Below are positions 8,032 through 15,476 of a stretch of DNA of 32,150 nucleotides, piece after piece. Origin of the DNA: Kitasatospora sp. MAA19 (GTDB lineage: Bacteria; Actinomycetota; Actinomycetes; Streptomycetales; Streptomycetaceae). The stretch is from assembly GCF_029894125.1 (NCBI RefSeq), contig NZ_JARXYZ010000056.1:1-32150 (forward strand). Direction: 5' to 3'. Within the stretch, counting starts at the first letter, position 1. The number at the start of each line of letters is the position of its first letter. Position numbers and translations under genes: made by a program. Under the pieces are notes generated by a model. The model did not search any database, was not told the origin of the DNA, and saw only the letters and a program-made list of their open reading frames with translations.

Positions 8032-8553
8032 TCAGCCCGCCGCGGGCGCCGGGACCACCAGCACCGGGCACACCGCGTGGTGCACCGCCGCCGAACTCAC
8101 CGAACCCAGCAGCAGCCGCGCGAACCCCCCGTTCCCGCGCGTGCCGACCACCAGCGTGTGCTGCCGGGTCGAGGCCTCCAACAGCACCTCGATCACGTTC
8201 CCCAGCACCACGTGCAGCGACAGCTCCCCCGCGTACGGCCGGGCCCGCTGCCCCTGTACGGCCGCCACGGCCCGGCGCAGCCCGTCCGCCATGCTCTCCA
8301 CCAGCGTCTCCACGCTCTCCCGCACCAGCTCCGCCATCCCCGGCGGATAGCCGGCCGGGGCCGGATTCACCACGGCCAGCACATACAGCGGCAGGCCGAA
8401 CAACTCCGCCTCGGTCATCGCCCGGTCCAGCGCCCACAGCGACCCGTCCGACCCGTCGCAGCCCGCCAGCACCCCCGGCGGGCGCCCCGTCGGTGGCTGC
8501 CCCAGCACCGACAGCACGACGGGAACGGACTGCTCCGGGCTCACGCTGGCCAC
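8032..8553 (-). CDS. Universal stress protein (UspA family)
   Basis: A single-domain Usp of about 173 residues. The N-terminal strand is GVLAGCDGSDGSLWALDRAM, and the nucleotide-binding loop GTRGNGGFARLLLGSVSSAA matches the G-2x-G-9x-G-(S/T) pattern of ATP-binding Usps. The end VCPVLVVPAP is typical. Such proteins bind ATP and help survival during starvation or redox stress; the partner is unknown. Several in-frame GTG codons exist between 8580 and 8541. GTG 8553 is chosen because AGGAGG (8560-8565) stands 6 nt before it; the longest frame would begin at 8580. It may share a transcript with the oxidoreductase downstream on the same strand. Confidence 0.9.
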   Translation of the reverse strand: MASVSPEQSVPVVLSVLGQPPTGRPPGVLAGCDGSDGSLWALDRAMTEAELFGLPLYVLAVVNPAPAGYPPGMAELVRESVETLVESMADGLRRAVAAVQGQRARPYAGELSLHVVLGNVIEVLLEASTRQHTLVVGTRGNGGFARLLLGSVSSAAVHHAVCPVLVVPAPAAG

Positions 8554-8689
8554 CACGGCCCTCCTCACCGACGGACTCACTGCCCGCCATCATCACCCGC
8601 CCCCGCCCCCAAGCCCCCGCCGGGCCGACCCGGGCGCGCCGCAGGGGACGGGAGGAGGCGGGTGGAGGGGGTGAGCCGGCCAGGGCGAG

Positions 8690-8722
8690 CCCGGCCCACA
8701 GACGCCGCGGCGGCGGGCCGGG
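8690..8722. terminator. Hairpin between the lasso-cyclase-like gene and the stress protein
   Basis: CCCGGCCC (8690-8697) pairs with GGGCCGGG (8715-8722), with further GC pairing possible inside. It lies downstream of the lasso-cyclase-like stop (8772) and is a probable terminator. Confidence 0.45.
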
Positions 8723-8771
8723 TGCGGCGAAGCCGGGCCAGCCGACCCGCAAAGGCCCCGGCGGGCAGGGG

Positions 8772-10931
8772 TCAAGCCGGGTGAACGGGAGCAAGGGCGG
8801 GAGGTTGGGCCAGGGGGAGTCCGGTCCAGCAGGCGCCGTGGCGGCGGGCGCGGATGCGGCGGAGCCAGAGTTCGGTGGAGACCAGGTCGGCGAGGCCGGC
8901 GAGGGCCACCGGGGAGAGCGGGGTGGCGGGGTCGGCGAGGCCGGCGCGGACGGCGGGGAGGTCGATGAGGCCGGCTTCGGCGAGGAGGGGGGCGTCGAAG
9001 AGTTCGGCGAGGCCGTCGGCGGCCAGGCGCAGGCCCGCCCGGGCGGGAGCGGTGCGGTCGGGGCGGGGGCCGCGGCCCCAGTCGGGGGGCAGGTCGGTAC
9101 GGCCGGCGCCGGTGAGGACGGCGTGCAGGAGGGCATGCCGGGCGCCGGGCTGGAGGCGGACGTCGTCGGGGAGCAGGCGGGCGGCGCGGACCACCTGGTT
9201 GTCGAGGAACGGCGCGTGCAGCCGCTGGCCGGGCTGTTCGGCGGCGTGGACGAGGGTGCGGTACGAGCGCGCGTGCCGGTAGAGGGCGTGCCGGGCCCGG
9301 TGTGCGCCTGGGTGTTCGTCGGGCGCCGGTCTGCGCGCCGCCAGCCGCAGCCGGAGGGCGACGGCGGAGAGCGCCTCGTCGGAGAGCCAGCGGGCGGCCG
9401 GCCCGGGAACGCACCAGGCGAGGTCACCGGCCGAGCGGTCGCCCGCCGTGCCACCGTCGCCCGGGGCGTGCCGGGCCGTCAGCTTGGCGGCGGCGTCGTC
9501 CAGCGCCTCGGCGTACCGGACCCGGGACAGCCGGTGGGCGGCCCGGAGCACGGTGAGCGGGGTGCGCAGTGCGCCGGCCAGCACGCCCGCGACGGCCCGG
9601 TCGGCGCCGGCCAGCGCCGCGACCGGGGGCAGCAGTTCGCGCGGGCGGCCGGCCCGGATGAGGTCGGCGAGCCGGGCCGGATGCCCGTCGAGGACCTGGC
9701 GGGCGCCGTAGCCGGTGAGGTGGTCGGTGCCGCCGGCGTCGAAGCGGGCCTCGGCGCGGGCGGCGGCGACGAGTTCGGGGCCGGGCTCGTCGGTGAGCCG
9801 ACCGGCGGGCGCGTCGGGGCGCAGTCCGGCGTACGGGAGGGTCTCGGGGCCGGGGTCGAGCACGGTGTGCCGCAGTCGGGGGGTGTCGGGGGCGAGCGCG
9901 AGGGTGGTCGGGGCTTCGGTCTCGCCGAGCGTGACGGCGGCCAACTGCTCGGGGGCGGAGGGTCCCTGGGCGGCTGCGCGGGCCCAGGAGCCCTTGACCG
10001 CGCCGTTCCTGGCCCCGGCGCCGATGGCCGGCGGTTGCTCCGGGGCGGCGCTCGCGGGCACCGGCGGCAGCGGTACGGCGGCGGCGAGCAGGGCGACGGT
10101 GGCGGAGGCGGTGCCGTAGGAGAGGTCGACGCCGAGCCGGGCACGGCCGACCGGACCGGGCCCCCCGACGGGCGCGGCGGGCCCGCTGGTGCGGATCCGG
10201 GAGCGGACGGACTCCAGCAGCGCGCGGGTGAGTTCGCGGACGGCGGGCGCCTCGTCGCGCGGCTGCTCGCGGACGGCGGGGTCGTCGTAGGCGGAGAGGT
10301 ACGGGTGGCCGCCGCGGATGGCGAGCACGTGGCCGGGCGGCACCCGCTGGACGCCCAGGTACGGGGTGCCGGAGCCGAGCGCCTCGGGCGATTCGGGGCA
10401 GGCGAGCCGGGCGGCGAGGTGGCCGGTGTCCAGCGGGGCGCCGACCAGGTCGGCGAGCGGGAGGGCGGCGGTGGCGTACGCGGTGCCACCGGCCCAAGGC
10501 GTGTGGAAGACCGGTTGGGCGCCGGCCAGGTCGGTGAGCAGCAGGGTGGAGCGGGTGCCGGTGCGCAGCACGACGGTGTAGCTGCCGGGCCAGGCGGTGA
10601 GGTGGCGGACGGCGCCGCCACGGGCGACCGCGAGGCCGGCGGCGAGTTCGGCGTCGGTGGCACCGCAGTGGCCGAGGACGGCGAGGCGCAGGGTGGCGGG
10701 GGTGTCCTCGACCGGGTCGGGGGCGGTGGGGCCGGTGGTGACCGCGGCGGGGGCGCCGGGGCGGAGGGTGGCGAGGCGGATCTCCTCGGGTCGCCAGTCG
10801 CCGACGGCCCAGAGCGGGTTGGGGCCGGCCCACAGGGGGCGTGCGGCGATCGGCGCGACCGTGCCGAGTGCCTCGTGCGCCGGCGTGCCCGCCCGGGGTG
10901 TGCCCGTGCTCCAGCCCGTCAGCCACCGCAT
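8772..10931 (-). CDS. Asparagine-synthetase/lasso-cyclase-like protein with degenerate catalytic motifs
   Basis: A 719-residue protein with the layout of actinobacterial lasso-peptide macrolactam synthetases. An N-terminal glutaminase-like half without Cys2 (WAVGDWRPEE, then LTDLAGAQPVFHT and GVQRVPPGHVLAI) precedes an asparagine-synthetase half (about 265-700; HAPFLDNQVVRAARLLP is typical). The ATP-pyrophosphatase loop, normally SGGxDS, reads SYGTAS at residues 271-276 (10104-10121). The usual GEGGD-type loop reads HLTGYGAR at 404-411. Both changes remove residues that bind pyrophosphate or magnesium, so AMP-ligase activity is doubtful. The start has GGAGG 4 nt before the ATG. No lasso precursor, RRE or protease gene lies nearby. 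It could be a regulator or scaffold derived from a cyclase. Confidence 0.75.
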   Translation of the reverse strand: MRWLTGWSTGTPRAGTPAHEALGTVAPIAARPLWAGPNPLWAVGDWRPEEIRLATLRPGAPAAVTTGPTAPDPVEDTPATLRLAVLGHCGATDAELAAGLAVARGGAVRHLTAWPGSYTVVLRTGTRSTLLLTDLAGAQPVFHTPWAGGTAYATAALPLADLVGAPLDTGHLAARLACPESPEALGSGTPYLGVQRVPPGHVLAIRGGHPYLSAYDDPAVREQPRDEAPAVRELTRALLESVRSRIRTSGPAAPVGGPGPVGRARLGVDLSYGTASATVALLAAAVPLPPVPASAAPEQPPAIGAGARNGAVKGSWARAAAQGPSAPEQLAAVTLGETEAPTTLALAPDTPRLRHTVLDPGPETLPYAGLRPDAPAGRLTDEPGPELVAAARAEARFDAGGTDHLTGYGARQVLDGHPARLADLIRAGRPRELLPPVAALAGADRAVAGVLAGALRTPLTVLRAAHRLSRVRYAEALDDAAAKLTARHAPGDGGTAGDRSAGDLAWCVPGPAARWLSDEALSAVALRLRLAARRPAPDEHPGAHRARHALYRHARSYRTLVHAAEQPGQRLHAPFLDNQVVRAARLLPDDVRLQPGARHALLHAVLTGAGRTDLPPDWGRGPRPDRTAPARAGLRLAADGLAELFDAPLLAEAGLIDLPAVRAGLADPATPLSPVALAGLADLVSTELWLRRIRARRHGACWTGLPLAQPPALAPVHPA

Positions 10932-11099
10932 CGCGCCTCCACCGGACGAGGACCTGCACCCGTGCGGCGTGTCCGCGCCGCCGGGCGGCTCCTCGCCGGT
11001 CTACGGCGTGCCGTGGCGACCGCCCCGCGTACCGGCGCGCCGTCAGGAGACATCGTGCCACCGGTTGGCGCTCCCGTGGCCGGTGTTGTCGGTTCCGGT

Positions 11100-11207
11100 T
11101 CCACTCCCGGTTCTGGTCCCGCTTCCGGTTCCGACCTCGCTCCCGGTTCTGGTCCCGCTTCCGGTTCCGGCCTCGCTCCCGGTTCTGGTCCCGCTTCCGG
11201 TTCCGGC
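11100..11207. repeat. Three 36-bp tandem repeats upstream of the lasso-cyclase-like gene
   Basis: Copies at 11100-11135, 11136-11171 and 11172-11207 differ at only a few bases, and degenerate copies continue to about 11290. All six frames give low-complexity peptides (Gly-Pro-Glu-Ala or Arg-Phe-Trp repeats), so it is probably not coding. The 883-bp gap 10932-11814 otherwise holds a hairpin at 11421-11448 and promoter-like sequence near 11716-11750 for the rightward regulator; I see no convincing gene. Confidence 0.75.
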
Positions 11208-11420
11208 CCGCTTCCGGCCTCGTTCTCGTAGCCGGTCCCGCTCCCGCTGCCGGCTCTGCCGCCGCTCCCGGTTCCGTCGCCGATCCCGGTTCGGCCACCG
11301 GGTGTTGACGTGTCCGCGCGCTCCGCAGGGCGGGCCGGGCCTCCCCCTCCCCGGCCCGGACCGCCCCCCGCGCCGCCTTTGGCATGGGCATCGCGAGATG
11401 GCCGAAAGACGTCGCTCGGC

Positions 11421-11448
11421 CCGGGAGGGCATCCGCATGCCCTCCCGG
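11421..11448. terminator. Perfect 12-bp hairpin in the divergent intergenic region
   Basis: Arms 11421-11432 and 11437-11448 are perfectly complementary with a 4-nt loop (CCGC). No stop codon of a recognised gene precedes it, so it could be an RNA structure in a long leader, an operator, or a relic terminator. Confidence 0.5.
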
Positions 11449-11814
11449 ACTCAGCCCGCCGCCCGCGGGGATTGAGGCGGCGGTATCCCCCGGCCCGCCG
11501 GGTCCTCGACGGCGGGCCGACCCACGACCACCAGCGAATCGCCGACCAGCCGGTGGGGCCAGGGGGCACGGCCGGGCGCACGTGAACACGGGACCGGAGC
11601 ACGACGCTCCGGCGCGCGGTACCCCCGACCCGTACCGAGTGGTCCAAACCAACCCCGGCGGGGACCCGGCGCCGCACCGCCTGGTGCGCGATCCCGCCAT
11701 CCGGAATGCAGCCTCTTAACCGTCGGAACGCGTCCGACTACTCTAGGTACAGCAGCTACGGCCCGGTGCCGCCCGGGCCCCGCGCACAAGGCCGCAGGAG
11801 GTGCCGCCGCCACC

Positions 11815-13242
11815 ATGACCGTCAGCCCACGAGGACCGAACGAACGGCTCGGCACGCTCCTGACCCTCGCCCAGATCAGCAACGCCGGACTGGCCCGCCG
11901 GGTCAACGACCTCGGCGCCCAACGCGGGCTGACCCTGCGGTACGACAAGACCTCGGTGGCCCGCTGGGTCAGCAAGGGCATGGTCCCGCAGGGGCCCGTC
12001 CCGCACCTGATCGCCACCGCGATCGGCGGCAAGCTCGGCCGCCCGGTGCCGCTGGAGGAGATCGGCCTCGGCGACACCGACCCGGCCCCCGAACTCGGCC
12101 TGGCCTTCCCGCGCGACGTCGCCGAGGCGGTCCGCTCCGCCACCGACCTGTGGCGGGTCGACCTCGACCTGCGCCGCGGACCCGGCGGCGGCCGCTGGAG
12201 CGACAGCCTGGCCGGCACCTTCTCGGTCGCGGCCTACGCGACGCCCGTCTCCCGCTGGCTGATCACCCCGGCGGACGGTTCGGTCGCCCGCGAGGCACCG
12301 CGCGCCCCGAGCGAGTCCTCCTCCTACCGGGTCGGCCACTCGGACGCCGCCAAGCTCCGCGAGGCCGCCCAGGAGGCCCGCCGCTGGGACTCCAAGTACG
12401 GTGGCGGGGACTGGCGTTCGTCGATGGTGCCGGAGTGCCTGCGGGTGGAGGCGGCCCCACTGCTGCTGGCCTCGTACAGCGACACCGTCGGCCGGGCGCT
12501 GTTCGGCGCGACCGCCGAACTGACCCGGCTCGCCGGGTGGATGGCCTTCGACACCGGGCAGCACGAGGCCGCCCAGCGCTACTACATCCAGGCCCTGCGG
12601 CTCGCCCGGGCCGCCGCCGACGTGCCGCTCGGCGGCTACGTGCTCGCCTCGATGAGCCTGCAGGCGGGCTACCGGGGCTTCGCCGAGGAGGCGGTGGACC
12701 TCGCCCAGGCCGCCCTGGAGCGCAACCGGGGCCTGGCGACCGCCCGGACGATGAGCTTCTTCCACCTGGTCGAGGCACGGGCCCAGGCCAAGGCCCGTAA
12801 CGCGGCGGCGTGCGCGACGGCGCTCGGCGCGGCGGAGAGCGCGCTCGAACGCGCACGCGCCGGGGATCCCGATCCGGCGTGGATCGACTTCTACGCCTAC
12901 GACCGGCTCGCCGCCGACGCCGCCGAGTGCTTCCGCGACCTCGGAGTGCCCTCCAAGGTCCGGCAGTTCACCCGCGAGGCGCTGGCCAAACCCACCGAGG
13001 GCTACGTCCGCTCGCACGGCCTGCGGCTGGTGGTCTCGGCGATGGCCGAGGCCGAGGCGGGCAACCTGGACGCCGCGGTCGCCGCCGGCGAGCGCGCCGT
13101 CGAGGTGGCCGGCCGGATCTCCTCGCAACGCAGCCGGGAGTACGTGGTGGAGATGTTGCGCCGCCTGGAACCGTTCCAGGGCGAGCGCCGCGTCCGGGAG
13201 TTGACCGAACGGGCCCGCGCGGTGATCGTCGCCCCGGCATGA
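11815..13242 (+). CDS. HTH/TPR regulator of the sporulation-associated NsdA/ORF1590 type
   Basis: A 475-residue protein. The N-terminus (NAGLARRVNDLGAQRGLTLRYDKTSVARWVSKG) is a divergent XRE-like helix-turn-helix. The rest consists of TPR-like helices: AELTRLAGWMAFDTGQHEAAQRYYIQAL, ADVPLGGYVLASMSLQAGYRG and others. This architecture is shared by a streptomycete group that includes NsdA and the S. griseus sporulation-associated ORF1590, which affect sporulation and antibiotic production; membership is inferred from architecture. AGGAGG lies at 11796-11801, 13 nt before the ATG, a wide spacing. It is transcribed divergently from the lasso-cyclase-like gene. DNA targets cannot be read from the sequence. 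Confidence 0.75.
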   Translation: MTVSPRGPNERLGTLLTLAQISNAGLARRVNDLGAQRGLTLRYDKTSVARWVSKGMVPQGPVPHLIATAIGGKLGRPVPLEEIGLGDTDPAPELGLAFPRDVAEAVRSATDLWRVDLDLRRGPGGGRWSDSLAGTFSVAAYATPVSRWLITPADGSVAREAPRAPSESSSYRVGHSDAAKLREAAQEARRWDSKYGGGDWRSSMVPECLRVEAAPLLLASYSDTVGRALFGATAELTRLAGWMAFDTGQHEAAQRYYIQALRLARAAADVPLGGYVLASMSLQAGYRGFAEEAVDLAQAALERNRGLATARTMSFFHLVEARAQAKARNAAACATALGAAESALERARAGDPDPAWIDFYAYDRLAADAAECFRDLGVPSKVRQFTREALAKPTEGYVRSHGLRLVVSAMAEAEAGNLDAAVAAGERAVEVAGRISSQRSREYVVEMLRRLEPFQGERRVRELTERARAVIVAPA

Positions 13243-13304
13243 CCCGTGCCGCCTGACGGTAATTCGGATGCACCGGCGGGAGAGGCCTCGCTATGGTCTC
13301 TCTC

Positions 13305-13439
13305 GTCCAGGTGCGCAGGCAGAGGTTACTTCCACTCTTAATGGGCGTGTCGCGGGTTCGAGTCCCGCCGCCGGTACTCGCCGGTGTAGCTCAGTTGGCA
13401 GAGCAGCTATGTCACCTCAGCCGCCTTCGATCTCTGGAC
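13305..13439 (+). ncRNA. Y RNA 1: YrlA-like RNA with permuted tRNA mimic
   Basis: The outer stem is GTCCAG (13305-13310) with CTGGAC (13434-13439). The second stem is GGCAGAGGT (13318-13326) with ACCTCAGCC (13414-13422), with one A-A mismatch. Between the stems lies a Ro-binding-like internal loop, with GTGCGCA on the 5' side and a TTCGATCT-type 3' side. Inside the second stem is a circularly permuted tRNA mimic. It has a T arm 13352-13368 (GCGGG, loop TTCGAGT, CCCGC), an acceptor-like hairpin 13369-13386 (6 bp, loop TACTCG), the dinucleotide TA (13387-13388, equivalent to U8-A9), and a D arm 13389-13404 (GCTC, loop AGTTGGCA, GAGC). This is the architecture published for bacterial YrlA RNAs, which bind Ro proteins and mimic tRNA. 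Standard tRNA gene callers could misread it. A TATGGT box at 13292-13297 may be its promoter. Confidence 0.82.
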
Positions 13440-13465
13440 ACCCATACGTGAATAGGAATTCCGCA

Positions 13466-13566
13466 CCTCCCGGTGCGACGGCAGCGGTTACTTCTTGGTG
13501 AGGCGCCCATAGTGGCGCTGCGGTTCGAACCCGCGAAACACCGCGGCCACCTTTGATCTCGGGAGG
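13466..13566 (+). ncRNA. Y RNA 2: shortened Y-like RNA with T arm only
   Basis: The outer stem is CCTCCCG (13466-13472) with CGGGAGG (13560-13566). The second stem is GGCAGCGGT (13480-13488) with ACCGCGGCC (13540-13548), one A-G mismatch. The flanking loop motifs GTGCGAC and CCTTTGATCT match RNAs 1 and 3. The head differs: a short hairpin (GGCGCC, loop CATAGT, GGCGCT, about 13502-13519) is followed by a T arm (13519-13535, loop TTCGAAC). The acceptor hairpin and D arm are absent. It should still bind the Ro protein through the shared stem but cannot form a full tRNA-like elbow. It begins 26 nt after RNA 1. Confidence 0.72.
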
Positions 13567-13578
13567 CAGTGCGCCGGT

Positions 13579-13737
13579 GTGCCCGGTGCGCAGGCGGGGG
13601 TTACTTCTGGTTCTTGCGGTTCCGGGTTCGAGTCCCGGGCGTGCCGTGCGCGAGTGCGGCCGCTAGCTCAATGGGTAGAGCACAAGACTGTGCACCTCCG
13701 CCGACGTCGGCCGCCGGGTCGGCACGATCTCGGGCAC
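13579..13737 (+). ncRNA. Y RNA 3: YrlA-like RNA with the fullest tRNA mimic
   Basis: The outer stem is GTGCCCG (13579-13585) with CGGGCAC (13731-13737). The second stem is GGCGGGGGT (13593-13601) with ACCTCCGCC (13694-13702), 9 bp including one G-U. The head has an anticodon-stem-like TCTTG (13612-13616) with CAAGA (13683-13687), and a 5-nt variable region CGGTT. The T arm is 13622-13638 (CCGGG, TTCGAGT, CCCGG), the acceptor-like hairpin is 13639-13663 with one bulge, TA (13664-13665) stands for U8-A9, and the D arm is 13666-13681 (GCTC, AATGGGTA, GAGC). An extra hairpin-forming insert occupies about 13703-13724 on the 3' side of the Ro-binding loop. It ends 59 nt before the Ro gene ATG. Confidence 0.82.
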
Positions 13738-13796
13738 CCCGCGTTCCGCCTTGCCTCCCTCCCGCTTCGACACCAGCAGGCCAGGGGGGCTTCGCC

Positions 13797-15374
13797 ATGT
13801 CTCGATTCAACAGCCGCAAGGCCAAGGCCGGTTCGACCTCGCCCGTGGCCACCACCGGCCGGCGCACGGTCAACCACAACGGCGGCCCCGGCTTCGTCCG
13901 GGACCGCAAGTCCGAACTCTTCCTGCTGGCGATCGCCAACATGGTCGGCCAGGACACCTTCTACGAGCGCGGCGGCGACCGCGACGACCGCTACACCGCG
14001 CTGGTGCGCGAACTCGCCGTCGCCGAGCCGGAGTGGACCCTCGGGCTGCTGCGCTGGCTGCGCCACGGCGCCCAGCTGCGGACCGCCGCGCTGGTCGGCG
14101 CCGCCGAGTTCACCCGGGCCCGGCTGGACGCCGGCGCCCACGGCTACTCCCGGCAGGCCGTCGACGCGGTGCTGCAGCGCCCGGACGAGCCCGGCGAGCT
14201 GCTCGCGTACTGGACCTCGCGCTACGGCCGGGCGCTGCCCAAGCCGGTCAAGCGCGGCGTCGCGGACGCCGTCCGTCGGCTCTACCACGCCCGTTCGCTG
14301 CTCAAGTACGACACCGCCGGCAAGGGCTACCGCTTCGGCGACGTCCTGGAGTTGACACACCCCGCGCCGGATCCGGCGAAGCCGTGGCAGGGCGCGCTGT
14401 TCGCGTACGCGCTGGACCGCCGGCACCGGCCGGAGGAGGCCGTCCCGCCCGTGTCCGACCGGCTGCTGACCGCCAACCGGGAGCTGCTCGCGCTGCCCGT
14501 CGGCGAGCGTCGGGCGGCCGTGACCGAGCCCGGCGGCGCCGAGCGGCTGGCCGCGGCCGGGCTGACCTGGGAAGCGCTGGCCGGCTGGCTGCAGGGCCCG
14601 CTGGACGCGGCCGTCTGGGAGGCGGTCATCCCGTCGATGGGCCCGATGGCGCTGGTGCGCAACCTGCGCAACTTCGACCAGGCCGGGGTGTCGGACGCGG
14701 TCGCGGCCGAGGTGGCCCGGCGGATCGCCGACCCGGACGAGGTGCGGCGCTCGCGCCAGTTCCCGTTCCGCTACCTGGCCGCGCACCGGCACGCGCCGTC
14801 GCTGCGCTGGGGGCACGCACTGGAGACCGCACTCTCCCACTCGCTCGCCAACGTGCCCACGCTGCCCGGCCGGACACTGATCCTGGTGGACCGCTCCGGC
14901 TCGATGTTCGACCGGCCCAGCGCGCAGAGCCAGCTCAACCGGGCCGACTCGGCGGCGATCTTCGGCACCGCGCTGAAGATCCGGGCCGCCGACGCCGACC
15001 TGGTCGAGTTCGGCACCACCAGCCGGGTTCTGCAGGTCGGCCGGGGAGAGGCGGTGCTGCGAGTGCTGGAGCGCTTCTCCGACCTCGGCGGCACCAACAC
15101 CGCCGAGGCCGTCCGCGCGCACTTCCGCGGCCACGACCGGGTGGTGATCGTCACCGACGAGCAGACCGGCCCGGGCCACTGGGGCGGCGACCCGCTCGCC
15201 GCCGTACCGGCCCACGTGCCCGTCTACACCTGGAACCTGGCCGGCTACGCGCCCGGCCACGGCCCGAGCGGCGTCGCCAACCGGCACACCTTCGGCGGTC
15301 TGAGCGACGCCGCGTTCCGGCTGGTCCCGCTGCTGGAAGCAGGGCGCGACACCGCCTGGCCCTGGCAGGCGTAG
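13797..15374 (+). CDS. rsr: Ro60-like RNA-binding protein (TROVE + vWA)
   Basis: A 525-residue bacterial orthologue of the Ro autoantigen. The TROVE HEAT-repeat ring spans about residues 25-355 (RDRKSELFLLAIANMVGQDTFYERGGDRDDRY to FPFRYLAAHRHAPSLRWGHALE). A von Willebrand A domain follows with an intact MIDAS site: DRSGSM, GGTNT and TDEQ. Ro proteins bind misfolded RNA ends in the ring cavity and Y RNAs on its outer face; in Deinococcus and Salmonella they work with exoribonucleases such as PNPase. ATG 13797 is chosen because GGGG (13784-13789) lies upstream and the family alignment begins with MSRFNSRK. Three Y-like RNAs stand directly upstream in the same orientation. No rtcB, archease or PNPase gene is in this window. 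Confidence 0.92.
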   Translation: MSRFNSRKAKAGSTSPVATTGRRTVNHNGGPGFVRDRKSELFLLAIANMVGQDTFYERGGDRDDRYTALVRELAVAEPEWTLGLLRWLRHGAQLRTAALVGAAEFTRARLDAGAHGYSRQAVDAVLQRPDEPGELLAYWTSRYGRALPKPVKRGVADAVRRLYHARSLLKYDTAGKGYRFGDVLELTHPAPDPAKPWQGALFAYALDRRHRPEEAVPPVSDRLLTANRELLALPVGERRAAVTEPGGAERLAAAGLTWEALAGWLQGPLDAAVWEAVIPSMGPMALVRNLRNFDQAGVSDAVAAEVARRIADPDEVRRSRQFPFRYLAAHRHAPSLRWGHALETALSHSLANVPTLPGRTLILVDRSGSMFDRPSAQSQLNRADSAAIFGTALKIRAADADLVEFGTTSRVLQVGRGEAVLRVLERFSDLGGTNTAEAVRAHFRGHDRVVIVTDEQTGPGHWGGDPLAAVPAHVPVYTWNLAGYAPGHGPSGVANRHTFGGLSDAAFRLVPLLEAGRDTAWPWQA

Positions 15375-15476
15375 CCCCCGGGGCCGCCACCGCCCGGCCC
15401 CGGCGCCCTCGACCGACTCCGCCCGTCGTGGCAGCATCGGCGGCGGGGGAGCCGGGCGGACTGCGAGGAGCGGGCG

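Noticed and set aside
11100..11207. CRISPR array from three 36-bp repeats.
   Set aside because: The repeats are directly adjacent without spacers and there are no cas genes.
8493..11231. A 912-codon plus-strand frame opposite the lasso-cyclase-like gene.
   Set aside because: Composition is Gly/Ala/Arg/Glu repeats with no domain, and the opposite strand encodes a recognisable protein.
11638..11653. DasR-like (dre) operator AGTGGTCCAAACCAAC.
   Set aside because: Only about 12 of 16 positions fit the consensus I remember, symmetry is imperfect, and neither neighbouring gene concerns aminosugar metabolism.
10932..11814. A lasso peptide precursor next to the cyclase-like gene.
   Set aside because: No short ORF with a leader, the conserved Thr and a Gly/Asp-Glu ring pattern was seen on either strand, and there is no RRE or protease gene.
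13341..13700. Ordinary tRNA genes suggested by T-arm and D-arm sequences.
   Set aside because: Arms are in permuted order, acceptor ends are joined by a loop, and there is no anticodon loop; they fit Y RNA heads instead.
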